Source: JBBRQP01 sp038226175 (GTDB lineage Bacteria; Cyanobacteriota; Cyanobacteriia; Gloeobacterales; Anthocerotibacteraceae). Taken from it: a stretch of 9,898 bases of DNA. A model generated the notes under the pieces. That model made no database searches and was not told where the DNA came from. It saw nothing but the letters and a program-made list of their open reading frames with translations. Location: positions 1-9,898 of the forward strand of contig JBBRQP010000101.1 of NCBI GenBank assembly GCA_038226175.1, written 5' to 3'. Positions 1-5,720 of this stretch are shown here, one piece after another (the stretch's first letter is position 1; the number at the start of each line of letters is the position of its first letter). Both the position numbers and the translations under genes were made by a program.

Positions 1-104
1 ATAGCTAGCAGACCTTGTCTTTCTGGTTCAGACAGCTGGACAACGTATTTTTTCTGCACGGGTACCCCTGTGGCTGTATTCGGTATACCCTCATTTTTCC
101 TCAT
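1..104 (-). CDS. IS630-family transposase, N-terminal fragment cut by the window edge
   Basis: The minus strand reads 34 codons from an ATG at 104 and runs off the left edge. Residues 17-34 read QKKYVVQLSEPERQGLLA, which resembles the opening of IS630-family DDE transposases (a basic stretch, then a V-x-L-[ST]-x-x-E-R motif before the helix-turn-helix). A GTG at 57-59 preceded by AGGGG is an alternative start and would begin directly at the QKKY motif. The catalytic domain is outside the window and I could not locate the terminal inverted repeat, which should lie between 104 and about 198. It sits about 95 bases past the last immunity gene in the same direction. Family assignment rests on recognition of a short N-terminus only. 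Confidence 0.6.
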   Translation of the reverse strand, partial: MRKNEGIPNTATGVPVQKKYVVQLSEPERQGLLA

Positions 105-198
105 TTTTTATTCGTCAACCTACTTGTGGCTGCCTACTAGTCCGATATCAACTAATGACGTTTATACCTTTAAGAGTGGCAACAATATTAAAACAGGG

Positions 199-696
199 TC
201 ATTTTATAGATTCTCCGAAACATATCTCTCCTTCGTGATAAATCTCTATGACCCAGCCCTCGTCTTTACAGATTAACCATGTATCAAAGTCTTGTTCAAA
301 TATAAAACCTGCATAATTACATACTTTCTTGAGAGGAATTATAAAACTTGGCTGTATTGCATTCCCCCAAACAAGGAAGACTTCTGTTGTCATTTTAAGT
401 TGCTTACTACTGCACAACCTAAGAAAACTAAGCACTAGTTCTTCATTATTCAACCAAGTTAAGCAAGTTTTTTTATAAACTTTAGACCAATCAATTCTTC
501 CCCATGGCATGATTGTAAATTCATTTTTAAGCCAGTTTAAGTATATATCTTCCATATCTTTTTCTAAAACCACTGTAAAGTCGTGCTCATTCTCTGATAA
601 TAATTTAATTAAATCTTTTACAGTATCTAGTCTTTTATTGAATTGTATTTTCTCTTGAAGTTTCGCTTGACGTATTTTTAGTTCATCAACATTCAT
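199..696 (-). CDS. Cassette H immunity protein (CDI-type)
   Basis: A 165-residue acidic cytosolic protein with no signal peptide or membrane segment. Its ATG (694-696) overlaps the TGA of toxin H (693-695) as ATGA, the usual translational coupling of a toxin tip and its immunity gene. A GGAG at 706-709, nine bases upstream, supports this start. The C-terminal third carries VWGNAIQPSF (around 110-120), then FDTWLICKDEGWVIE and HEGEI. These blocks resemble immunity proteins found next to CdiA and Rhs toxin tips, where a Trp-Gly-Asn-Ala motif and an E-G-W-V-I-E segment recur. The expected role is to bind and neutralise toxin H in the cytoplasm. The N-terminal 60 residues are helical and Lys/Glu rich. 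The gene is AT-rich compared with the HINT DNA upstream, as expected for an exchangeable cargo gene. Confidence 0.75.
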   Translation of the reverse strand: MNVDELKIRQAKLQEKIQFNKRLDTVKDLIKLLSENEHDFTVVLEKDMEDIYLNWLKNEFTIMPWGRIDWSKVYKKTCLTWLNNEELVLSFLRLCSSKQLKMTTEVFLVWGNAIQPSFIIPLKKVCNYAGFIFEQDFDTWLICKDEGWVIEIYHEGEICFGESIK

Positions 697-1283
697 CGTT
701 GAAAGCTCCGAAGTATATTTTTCACATCTTGCTCTGTACCTTTGAAAGGGAAGGCATATGTCTGAGATGGCTTCCCAATTTCTACATTGATATGCGAACC
801 TTTTATTGGATCATAATCAATCCGAAAACGTTTGAAAACTCCATCAACACGAGTTGTAAAACCCACAACTTGCCCTTCTCCTGCTCCTAATCTACCTATG
901 AAAGGGGTTCTTGTAGCTGGATCGATTTTTCCAATTGTTTTCAAGGCTTCATTTCTCGACTGTTCAAAACTATCAAAAGTTCGCGAGATAATCTCACCAC
1001 ACCCCGCATTATGCACCCACGCGGCATTTTTGCCAACAAAATACGTATGGTCACTCTCCACTTCCAGGTTGTATCCCGTTGCCCGTTCTGCCCTGAGCGT
1101 TAGCCCCTCTACTTTCAGCCACCCGCCATCCTGAGCAGAGACCAGCATCTCCGGCTTGAGCAGGTCAGCTTCTGTCCAACCCTTATCCTTGACCCAGAAG
1201 GGGTGATTGCCTGTGACGCCAAGGGTCTCTGCTTTACCGGATGCACTGATGAGCGTTAAGTCATGCAGTTCGTCATTGGAGGT
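693..1283 (-). CDS. Cassette H: 5'-truncated HINT fused to a toxin tip of unassigned fold
   Basis: The frame is open from about 1307, but HINT homology begins only at TSNDELHDLTL (about 1283), so the catalytic Cys and first third of HINT are missing. The TGNH block and the terminal WVHN (N at 1008-1010) remain. An in-frame ATG at 1148 would give a 151-residue product, but this starts inside HINT and is unlikely to be the native start. The tip after VHN begins AGCGEIISRTFDSFEQ and continues through GRLGAGEGQVVGFTTR, RFRIDYDPIKGSHINVEIGK and a C-terminal GTEQDVKNILRSFQR. I recognise this as a polymorphic-toxin C-terminal tip type but cannot name its fold. A compact RNase is the guess, from size, basic residues and partner. 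No start codon or delivery region is seen, so this is probably an orphan or silent tip. Confidence 0.75.
   Translation of the reverse strand, partial: TSNDELHDLTLISASGKAETLGVTGNHPFWVKDKGWTEADLLKPEMLVSAQDGGWLKVEGLTLRAERATGYNLEVESDHTYFVGKNAAWVHNAGCGEIISRTFDSFEQSRNEALKTIGKIDPATRTPFIGRLGAGEGQVVGFTTRVDGVFKRFRIDYDPIKGSHINVEIGKPSQTYAFPFKGTEQDVKNILRSFQR
706..709 (-). promoter_or_regulatory. Shine-Dalgarno of immunity gene H
   Basis: The minus strand reads GGAG nine bases before the ATG at 696, inside the coding end of toxin H. It selects the ATGA-overlapping start and would let the immunity gene be translated even when the toxin frame is not. Confidence 0.55.
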
Positions 1284-1873
1284 GGAGTAAGTAACTGCTC
1301 TCGATCTTTATAATCTCTCTCCATGGCTAAAGATAATGCACTTTTGCCATTATTATTTGTTATTGATAGATCTGCTCTTTGATTTATTAGATAGCTAATT
1401 ATTTCTTGAGCATAAGGATTTATGGAGTTGATTGCCGCATACATAAGTGGTGTGCTACCGCTAGAAGTCCTAGCGTTAACCTTAGCTCCGGCATCTACTA
1501 GAGCCTTCACTACTTGTACACGTGGAGCATTTTTTGCAGCCAAATGTAACGATGTTAATCCTTGACTTACCCCAGCAAGGACTTGGGCGTTAACATCGGC
1601 TCCATGGTCCAAAAACAGTTTAATCATTTCTTCATCCCCATTCGCGGAAGCGGCCATTAAGGGAGTATAGCTATTTTCATTCCTTGCATCTACATCTGCT
1701 CCTTTTTCTAATAAGATTCTTGCGATGAAGATATTATGCGTACGCACTGCTTGTAATAAAGGCGTATAGGCTCCCTCAGGATGGTTGGGTGAGGCACCAT
1801 TCGCAAGAAGGCTCTCTACCAAATCTATGCGTCCGGATAAAATAGCTCTATGTAAAGGGTGTATTTTGGGCAT
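1256..1873 (-). CDS. Cassette G immunity protein: ankyrin-repeat protein
   Basis: A 205-residue protein built from about five and a half ankyrin repeats (roughly residues 4-33, 36-68, 70-103, 106-138, 140-173 and a partial one from 176). They show the TPL.xA and LLxxGADVNA consensus. Ankyrin proteins are a known class of immunity partner in polymorphic toxin loci, and this one starts five bases after the stop of the GH-E nuclease tip, so its role is most likely binding and blocking that nuclease. There is no clear Shine-Dalgarno, so coupling to the toxin frame is likely. The end is odd: the last nine codons (PPPMTNCMT, 1259-1285) are the next cassette's HINT DNA read out of frame. The original C-terminus was therefore lost or replaced when the two cassettes were joined. 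Function may survive because only the terminal partial repeat is affected. Confidence 0.85.
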   Translation of the reverse strand: MPKIHPLHRAILSGRIDLVESLLANGASPNHPEGAYTPLLQAVRTHNIFIARILLEKGADVDARNENSYTPLMAASANGDEEMIKLFLDHGADVNAQVLAGVSQGLTSLHLAAKNAPRVQVVKALVDAGAKVNARTSSGSTPLMYAAINSINPYAQEIISYLINQRADLSITNNNGKSALSLAMERDYKDREQLLTPPPMTNCMT

Positions 1874-1878
1874 GGTTT

Positions 1879-2526
1879 TTAGGGGTAAAGGTTTGTAGGG
1901 ATATCGAATGTTCTACCTCGATTTGAACCTGTTGCTTCAGGTCTATAGTACTTTGGGTTATGATACATATCTAGAAACTGCTTGCGGCTCAAATTGTTTT
2001 TTTGTGCGTATTCAACCAGTTGCTTAAAACTATAACCGGGACGATGACCCATATCCCATTTACCTTCTTCAAGAATGGCTGATGTATTTGGATCAATAAC
2101 AATACCATCTACATCTTTTGCATTATCCCACACAGTTTTTCTAACATCTACTCTATACCTAGTTGGTTCTTTGTAAAGTGGGTTATAGCATCTAGAGCCA
2201 TTATGCACCCAAGCGCCAGAGTTACCAACGAAATAGGTATGGTCAGTCTCAACCTCCAGGTTGTAGCCCGTCGCCCGTTCAACCCTCGGCGTTAATGATT
2301 CAACCTTCAGCCAACCGCCATCCTTGGCTTGGACTAAATCGCCTGGCTTAAGTAGGTCAGATTCTGTCCAACCCTTGTCCTTGACCCAGAAGGGGTGATT
2401 GCCTGTGACTCCCAAGGTTTCTTATTTGCCAGATGCACTAGAGAGCGTCAGATTATAGAGTTCATCGTTGGGCGTAGCAAAGGTCTGGGTAACCGGGTGA
2501 TAGCCTTGTTCGCCCAAACTAGGTAA
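1879..2526 (-). pseudogene. Cassette G: HINT with nonsense codon, fused to a GH-E family nuclease tip
   Basis: HINT homology starts abruptly at GEQGYHPVTQTF, right after immunity gene F, so the catalytic Cys is missing. An in-frame TAA at 2422-2424 replaces the Gln of the GKQETLGV motif seen in sister copies. Below it the frame is open for 181 codons, giving the TGNH block, WVHN (N at 2200-2202) and a tip of about 106 residues. Counted from a TTG at 2415, the tip shows WDMGH at 120-124, YHNPKYYRPE ending in Glu160 and SNRGR at 164-168. These are the Gly-His and Glu signature of the GH-E family, a HNH/EndoVII-like nuclease toxin (Pfam GH-E), which predicts DNA cleavage in the target cell. The tip is complete to its stop, so it could be restored by recombination into an intact HINT gene. 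Confidence 0.82.
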
Positions 2527-2796
2527 CTAAGGTCGCTCTAAATAAATGCGTATCTGTTCTTCAGCAATATCTTGTGACCAATTTTCTGGTTTAGCAGGGA
2601 ATACATCAGATGAGTTGTAAAACCAAGGGGCACCACTTACTAGCCATCTCCTACGAATTTCTTTTACCTCAGAAAAGTAACTGAGATCATAGCCAAACTC
2701 TGTACCACAGCATGAGCAGATTTCATAAGTGCTCATAGGCTCGTCTAAAGCTTCAATGAGACCTTGCCAACCGCAAACAGGACAAATAAACGTCAT
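2527..2796 (-). CDS. Cassette F immunity protein: small zinc-ribbon protein
   Basis: An 89-residue protein with two Cys pairs, CPVCG at 5-9 and CSCCG at 27-31, spaced like a four-Cys zinc ribbon. It continues with EFGYD and an IRRRWLVSGAPWF segment. Small CPxCG...ICxCCGxEFGYD proteins of this type occur widely as uncharacterised genes and are sometimes next to toxin tips. Here the ATG is six bases past the TGA of toxin F, and that TGA lies within a weak GAAG Shine-Dalgarno, so translation is probably coupled. By position it is the immunity protein of toxin F. The zinc ribbon is read from the sequence; the immunity role is inferred. The gene ends in TAG, and the HINT fragment of cassette G continues immediately in the same frame. 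Confidence 0.75.
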   Translation of the reverse strand: MTFICPVCGWQGLIEALDEPMSTYEICSCCGTEFGYDLSYFSEVKEIRRRWLVSGAPWFYNSSDVFPAKPENWSQDIAEEQIRIYLERP

Positions 2797-2802
2797 TTTT
2801 CT

Positions 2803-3618
2803 TCAATATCCTAAATTCTTAAATCTATCATTAAGAAAGTATTGCACGGGATCAACTCCATTTCCTACTTTACTAGTTGCAGGCCTGAATAGAGTCCTGA
2901 TTGTGTTAGTAGATGGAGAAATGATTCCGAACTCCCCAGTTTGAGAACTAACTCTCACAATATCTCCATTTACTCTAGTATATTCAAGAATTCTGTCATT
3001 AATTGGCCTAGAAAAAAACTGCTGTGCTCTCTTTTCATAGAGAGCTAAGCTGAACTGTTGACCATATTCGTTACCCTGAATTATATGTTTTTCATAGTGT
3101 GTATTTAGCGAAGCAGAATTTCGGAATTGCGCATTATTAAGACACTCATTATGCACCCACGCGCCGTTATCGCCCACGAAATAGGAATGGTCGCCCTCCA
3201 CTTCCAGGTTGTAGCCCGTCGCTTTATCCACCCGTAACGCCAACCCCACAACCGTCAGCCAACCGCCATCCTTGCCAGCAACTTGCATTCCTGTTTTGAG
3301 TAGGTCAGATTCCGTCCAACCCTTATCCTTGACCCAGAAAGGATGATTACCCGTGACGCCCAGGGTTTCTTGTTTGCCCGAGGTCGTGGCGAGAGTCAGA
3401 TTATAGAGTTCATCATTAGGTGTGGCAAAAGTCTGGGTAACCGGGTGATAGCTTTGTTCTCCCGTCTGCTCATTCCGGGCATACACCTTATCACCCGGCT
3501 TGAGTTTATCAATGGGCAGTGCTCCCGCTCCTGCCGTCACTAAAGTCCCTGCCGCAAACGAACATCCGATGCTTTGGACTAAACGTGCTTCAGTGGTACA
3601 GGTTCTTGCTCTTGGAAC
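2803..3618 (-). CDS. Cassette F: complete HINT fused to a BECR-like RNase tip, no native start
   Basis: The frame is open for 272 codons between a TGA at 3619-3621 and the stop at 2803. It covers a complete HINT: catalytic Cys (codon 3562-3564) in IGCSFAAGTLV, TGNH, and WVHN with the final Asn at 3148-3150. The GTG at 3540 would exclude the catalytic Cys, so it is not a credible native start. The tip (about 114 residues) has HYEKHIIQGNEYG, EKRAQQFF, RVNGDIVRVSSQTGEFGI and IRTLFRP. The order H-x-x-K-H, then R-x-x-G-D-I-V-R, then T-x-E-F-G and I-R-T-x-F-x-P recurs in bacterial toxin tips related to the barnase/EndoU/colicin-E5-D/RelE (BECR) RNases. I infer an RNase, with moderate confidence. 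The HINT first half is almost identical in DNA to that of cassette D. Confidence 0.8.
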   Translation of the reverse strand, partial: VPRARTCTTEARLVQSIGCSFAAGTLVTAGAGALPIDKLKPGDKVYARNEQTGEQSYHPVTQTFATPNDELYNLTLATTSGKQETLGVTGNHPFWVKDKGWTESDLLKTGMQVAGKDGGWLTVVGLALRVDKATGYNLEVEGDHSYFVGDNGAWVHNECLNNAQFRNSASLNTHYEKHIIQGNEYGQQFSLALYEKRAQQFFSRPINDRILEYTRVNGDIVRVSSQTGEFGIISPSTNTIRTLFRPATSKVGNGVDPVQYFLNDRFKNLGY

Positions 3619-3776
3619 TCATCAAGCTCGGCGTGGTTTCTTCATAGAACCCGCAGCGCATGTCCCTGCCTCTCAATCATGTGCAGCAGGCTGACTTCTT
3701 TTTTAATCGCTCAAACTCGTTGTCAGGAATGCGGAGCATAAGTCGGTCTCCGGTCAAAAACCTGTCAAGAATTAAA

Positions 3777-3806
3777 TTGACTCTTTATAGGATTTATTGT
3801 TATCTT
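3777..3806 (+). promoter_or_regulatory. Promoter candidate of the XRE-BrnT-BrnA operon
   Basis: TTGACT at 3777-3782 and TATCTT at 3801-3806 are separated by 18 bases, a plausible sigma-70 pair about 60-80 bases before the regulator starts. TGACTCTTTATA (3779-3790) and a poorly matching inverted partner ending in GGGTCA (about 3812-3817) flank the -10. They could be an operator for the XRE protein or BrnA, but the symmetry is weak. Confidence 0.5.
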
Positions 3807-3866
3807 TAATAGGGTCATTCTTCAATGGTTTTTAAAAAGCAGTCCTCATACTTTGTGGAGTCACTT

Positions 3867-4259
3867 ATGAAATCGAGGTTTTTTGTCATGCACGATGCTG
3901 CAGTTCGCAAAGAATTTGGCATGCGACTCAAAGCTCTGCGTAAGCAGAAGAATTGGCCACAGAAAGGACTAGCCGCCAAGGTAGATATCCGCTTCCAGCA
4001 ACTCAACAAATATGAGAGTGGCCTGAATGTGCCGCCCGCCGATATGCTGGTCAAGCTGGCGCATGCGTTGGATGTGTCGGTTGATTATTTGTTAACCGGC
4101 AATCCAATGGAAGATTCGCCTTTGGCTAATTCACGCTTGTTTAAACGTTTTCAGGTGCTAGAGCACTTGAATCAAGACGATCAAGACACGGTGATCAAGA
4201 TCATTGATGCGATGATCGCCAAAAGCCGCTTGGAAGCCGCGCTTATTCCCGTTGCTTGA
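3867..4259 (+). CDS. XRE-family helix-turn-helix regulator
   Basis: A cytosolic DNA-binding protein with an N-terminal HTH_3 domain: RLKALRKQKNWPQKGLAAKV, then the recognition-helix part and a KYESGLNVPPADMLVKLAHALDVSVDYLLTG tail typical of Cro/C1 proteins. The C-terminal 50 residues (FQVLEHLNQDDQDTVIKIIDAMI) match the dimerisation tail seen in many XRE regulators. Start choice is uncertain. ATG 3867 has GGAG six bases upstream, ATG 3888 has GAGG nine bases upstream, and ATG 3825 has no clear site. Its TGA (4257-4259) lies three bases before the BrnT ATG, so the three genes form one operon. Canonical brnTA is repressed by BrnA alone, so an extra XRE gene at the front suggests a second repressor layer, or a control gene brought with the module. 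Confidence 0.88.
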   Translation: MKSRFFVMHDAAVRKEFGMRLKALRKQKNWPQKGLAAKVDIRFQQLNKYESGLNVPPADMLVKLAHALDVSVDYLLTGNPMEDSPLANSRLFKRFQVLEHLNQDDQDTVIKIIDAMIAKSRLEAALIPVA

Positions 4260-4261
4260 GG

Positions 4262-4585
4262 ATGACGGCAACAGCAGTGGCAAACTTGGCTTACGATTTT
4301 GAGTGGGACGCACACAAAGCAACATCCAATTTAAAGAAACACGGCGTAACATTTGAACAGGCTGCCTCCGTGTTTCTGGATGCGTTGTCTTTGACTGTGG
4401 TCGATGATGCGCATAGCCAGTATGAGGAGCGCTGGTTCACATTGGGTCATACGGCTGGCGGCGTGCTGTTGGCTATCGCGCACACGTATCAGACCACCAG
4501 TTCAACCAGTGTGCGAATACGCATCATTTCAGCACGGCCAGCCACGAAACAGGAACGACGTTTTTATGCGGATGAACCGCGCTAA
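4262..4585 (+). CDS. brnT: BrnT-family ribonuclease toxin
   Basis: A 107-residue protein with the BrnT signature: FEWDAHKATSNLKKHGVTF near the start, a VFLDALSLTVVDDAHS stretch, EERWFTLGHTAGGVLLAIAHT, and the C-terminal RIISARPATKQERRFY. BrnT is a small RelE-like toxin that cleaves RNA and halts growth, held in check by BrnA. The conserved basic and Glu residues of the C-terminal RIISAR-ATKxERxxY block are all present, so it looks active. ATG 4262 is chosen because it follows the regulator's TGA directly. A TTG at 4256 and a GTG at 4277 are also in frame, and no well-spaced Shine-Dalgarno is visible, so coupling to the upstream gene is likely. The 24-base TSSTSV insert before RIRIISAR makes it slightly longer than usual. 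Confidence 0.9.
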   Translation: MTATAVANLAYDFEWDAHKATSNLKKHGVTFEQAASVFLDALSLTVVDDAHSQYEERWFTLGHTAGGVLLAIAHTYQTTSSTSVRIRIISARPATKQERRFYADEPR

Positions 4586-4591
4586 GGTGAC

Positions 4592-4831
4592 ATGATGGAT
4601 GCAACTACAACCCAATCGCAAGACGATGATATGCCCGCTGAAATTGATTTTTCTAAAGGAGCGCGCGGCAAGTTTTACCATGCCGGTGTCAAGCTGAATT
4701 TGCCGGTGTATTTGGATGCTGACGTGCAAGCGTATCTTGCTGCCATTGCCTCTAGAAAAGGCGTCCAATTATCCGATCTAGCAAACGATCTTTTGAAACG
4801 AGAAATCGGCATTATTGAGGCTGTGAAGTAA
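4592..4831 (+). CDS. brnA: BrnA-like antitoxin
   Basis: A 79-residue protein with an acidic, flexible N-terminus (DDDMPAEIDFS), then KGARGKFYHAGVKLNLPVYLD and a ribbon-helix-helix-like C-terminus (VQAYLAAIASRKGVQLSDLANDLLKREI). This layout matches BrnA-type antitoxins, in which the N-terminal part wraps the toxin and the C-terminal part binds the operon promoter. AAGG at 4584-4587 overlaps the brnT stop. Of the two tandem ATGs (4592 and 4595), the second has the better seven-base spacing. Its stop codon lies inside the left arm of a 44-bp hairpin. Its presence right after an intact brnT completes a self-contained addiction module. Confidence 0.87.
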   Translation: MMDATTTQSQDDDMPAEIDFSKGARGKFYHAGVKLNLPVYLDADVQAYLAAIASRKGVQLSDLANDLLKREIGIIEAVK

Positions 4832-4863
4832 AAGCCACCGCATGCGGCGCTTTACTTCACAGC
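4820..4863. terminator. 44-bp inverted repeat overlapping the brnA stop
   Basis: The perfect 13-base arms GCTGTGAAGTAAA (4820-4832) and TTTACTTCACAGC (4851-4863) enclose a second perfect palindrome CCGCATGCGG (4838-4847). The brnA TAA (4829-4831) is within the left arm. The RNA should fold strongly. There is no T-run on either side, so it is not a classical intrinsic terminator. It may stabilise the 3' end, act as a bidirectional barrier, or mark the end of the inserted toxin-antitoxin module. Confidence 0.6.
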
Positions 4864-4904
4864 TAACAAACAACCCCAGCGAACCGCTGCCAGAGCCGAG
4901 CGAC

Positions 4905-5112
4905 TAGGGTTTCCTGTTTATCGTTGGCAGTTGTGAGTATCAGGCCATAGATTGGGTCATTGGGTGTGGCAAACGTCTGGAGTACCCGTTGGTAGTTCTG
5001 TTCACCGGTTTGTTCATCTCTTGCCAGGACTTTATCCCCCGGTTTGAGCTTTTCGATGGGCTGCTGGTCACCCTCAGCCAGAACTGGAGTACCTACTATC
5101 TATGAACGAGCA
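4905..5112 (-). pseudogene. Cassette E: broken N-terminal HINT fragment without toxin
   Basis: The minus strand carries GCSF (Cys codon 5110-5112), then a short insertion that shifts the frame by +1, then GTPVLAEGDQQPIEKLKPG through FATPNDPIYGLIL to KQETL. There HINT homology stops at about 4905. The remaining residues (VARLWQRFAGVVC, then TAG) are unrelated. It is diverged from the other copies (DEQTGEQNYQRVLQTF), so it is probably an older remnant. Its C-terminal HINT half, toxin and immunity gene are absent, and the XRE-BrnT-BrnA operon lies in their place on the opposite strand. The stretch 5113-5227 holds only a degraded linker with a faint FEARV-like trace; no gene is visible there. Confidence 0.8.
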
Positions 5113-5227
5113 ACCCAGACCATTGGCGGACTGCACACCTCCTGAACACGCGCCTCGAAGCAATGGACAGAGCGCCCCAAGCGTGAGACTGACCGTATAC
5201 CTTCGCTACCCTCTTTGCATCAAGGAA

Positions 5228-5710
5228 TTATGAAGGAATGGCGAACTTGAACGGCTCATCGTCAATGGTCACTCCGCAGATGAACGCACCTTCGATTGTA
5301 AATTGGTTGATTGGCCCGTTCGTCAAGAACGCCCATATCTCCACTCCTGTAGCTGAAATGCAGATAAACCCCACTTCGTCGCGAACGATGACCGGGTCGT
5401 TAAGCGATACGAATTCGTGAAAGACGGATGGCATGCGATATGTGAACGTTCTTTGTAGGGTGTTCAGATCAAAGCAAGCAAGGATTTCATCAATACCGAT
5501 GAGTAAATGGCCGTTCACTACGGCAGCCACTGGTATCAAGCCCAAATTTGCATAGCCAACCACAAGCTTCTTACCATTTGGCAGAGGGAAGAAACCCCAT
5601 GTAGTTGGATCTGCTGTCGCCAGTTCGTTCGTGGCACCTTCTTTGGCTAAAAGGCTGCCTAAGGCGTTCTTTGACTCGACAGATGTCCAGGACACTGAGA
5701 TGAATTCCAT
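5228..5710 (-). CDS. Cassette D immunity protein, unassigned family
   Basis: A 160-residue protein starting MEFISVSWTSVESK at 5710, ten bases after the stop of toxin D. A longer in-frame reading from 5899 would cover the end of toxin D and is not credible. A GTGAGAA about ten bases upstream, overlapping the toxin TGA, could serve as Shine-Dalgarno. The sequence is rich in beta-prone segments (NGKKLVVGYANLGLIPVAAVV, NGHLLIGIDEILACFDL, DEVGFICISATGVEIW), suggesting a mostly beta fold. I see no catalytic motif, signal peptide or membrane segment. The role as immunity protein of toxin D is inferred only from position, size and the pattern shared by every cassette. Base composition is near 50% GC, closer to the HINT DNA than the AT-rich cargo of cassettes B, C and H. 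Confidence 0.7.
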   Translation of the reverse strand: MEFISVSWTSVESKNALGSLLAKEGATNELATADPTTWGFFPLPNGKKLVVGYANLGLIPVAAVVNGHLLIGIDEILACFDLNTLQRTFTYRMPSVFHEFVSLNDPVIVRDEVGFICISATGVEIWAFLTNGPINQFTIEGAFICGVTIDDEPFKFAIPS

Positions 5711-5720
5711 AGTAGTTTTC

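Noticed and set aside
70..276. Plus-strand open frame of 68 codons
   Set aside because: Opposite to the transposase start and the end of immunity gene H, with no family likeness and no good ribosome site.
832..1134. Plus-strand open frame of 100 codons
   Set aside because: Mirror of toxin H and its HINT; the reverse of HINT DNA is open in several copies (also 3343-3543 and 6249-6467), so it is a by-product of the repeat.
3677..3739. Minus-strand 20-codon frame MLRIPDNEFERLKKKSACCT after a GGAGA
   Set aside because: It resembles the start of a small DNA-binding or antitoxin protein but stops after 20 codons; too short to claim, perhaps a relic at the toxin-antitoxin insertion boundary.
3815..4054. 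Minus-strand frame of 79 codons opposite the XRE gene
   Set aside because: Fully covered by a clear HTH gene on the other strand and without recognisable features.
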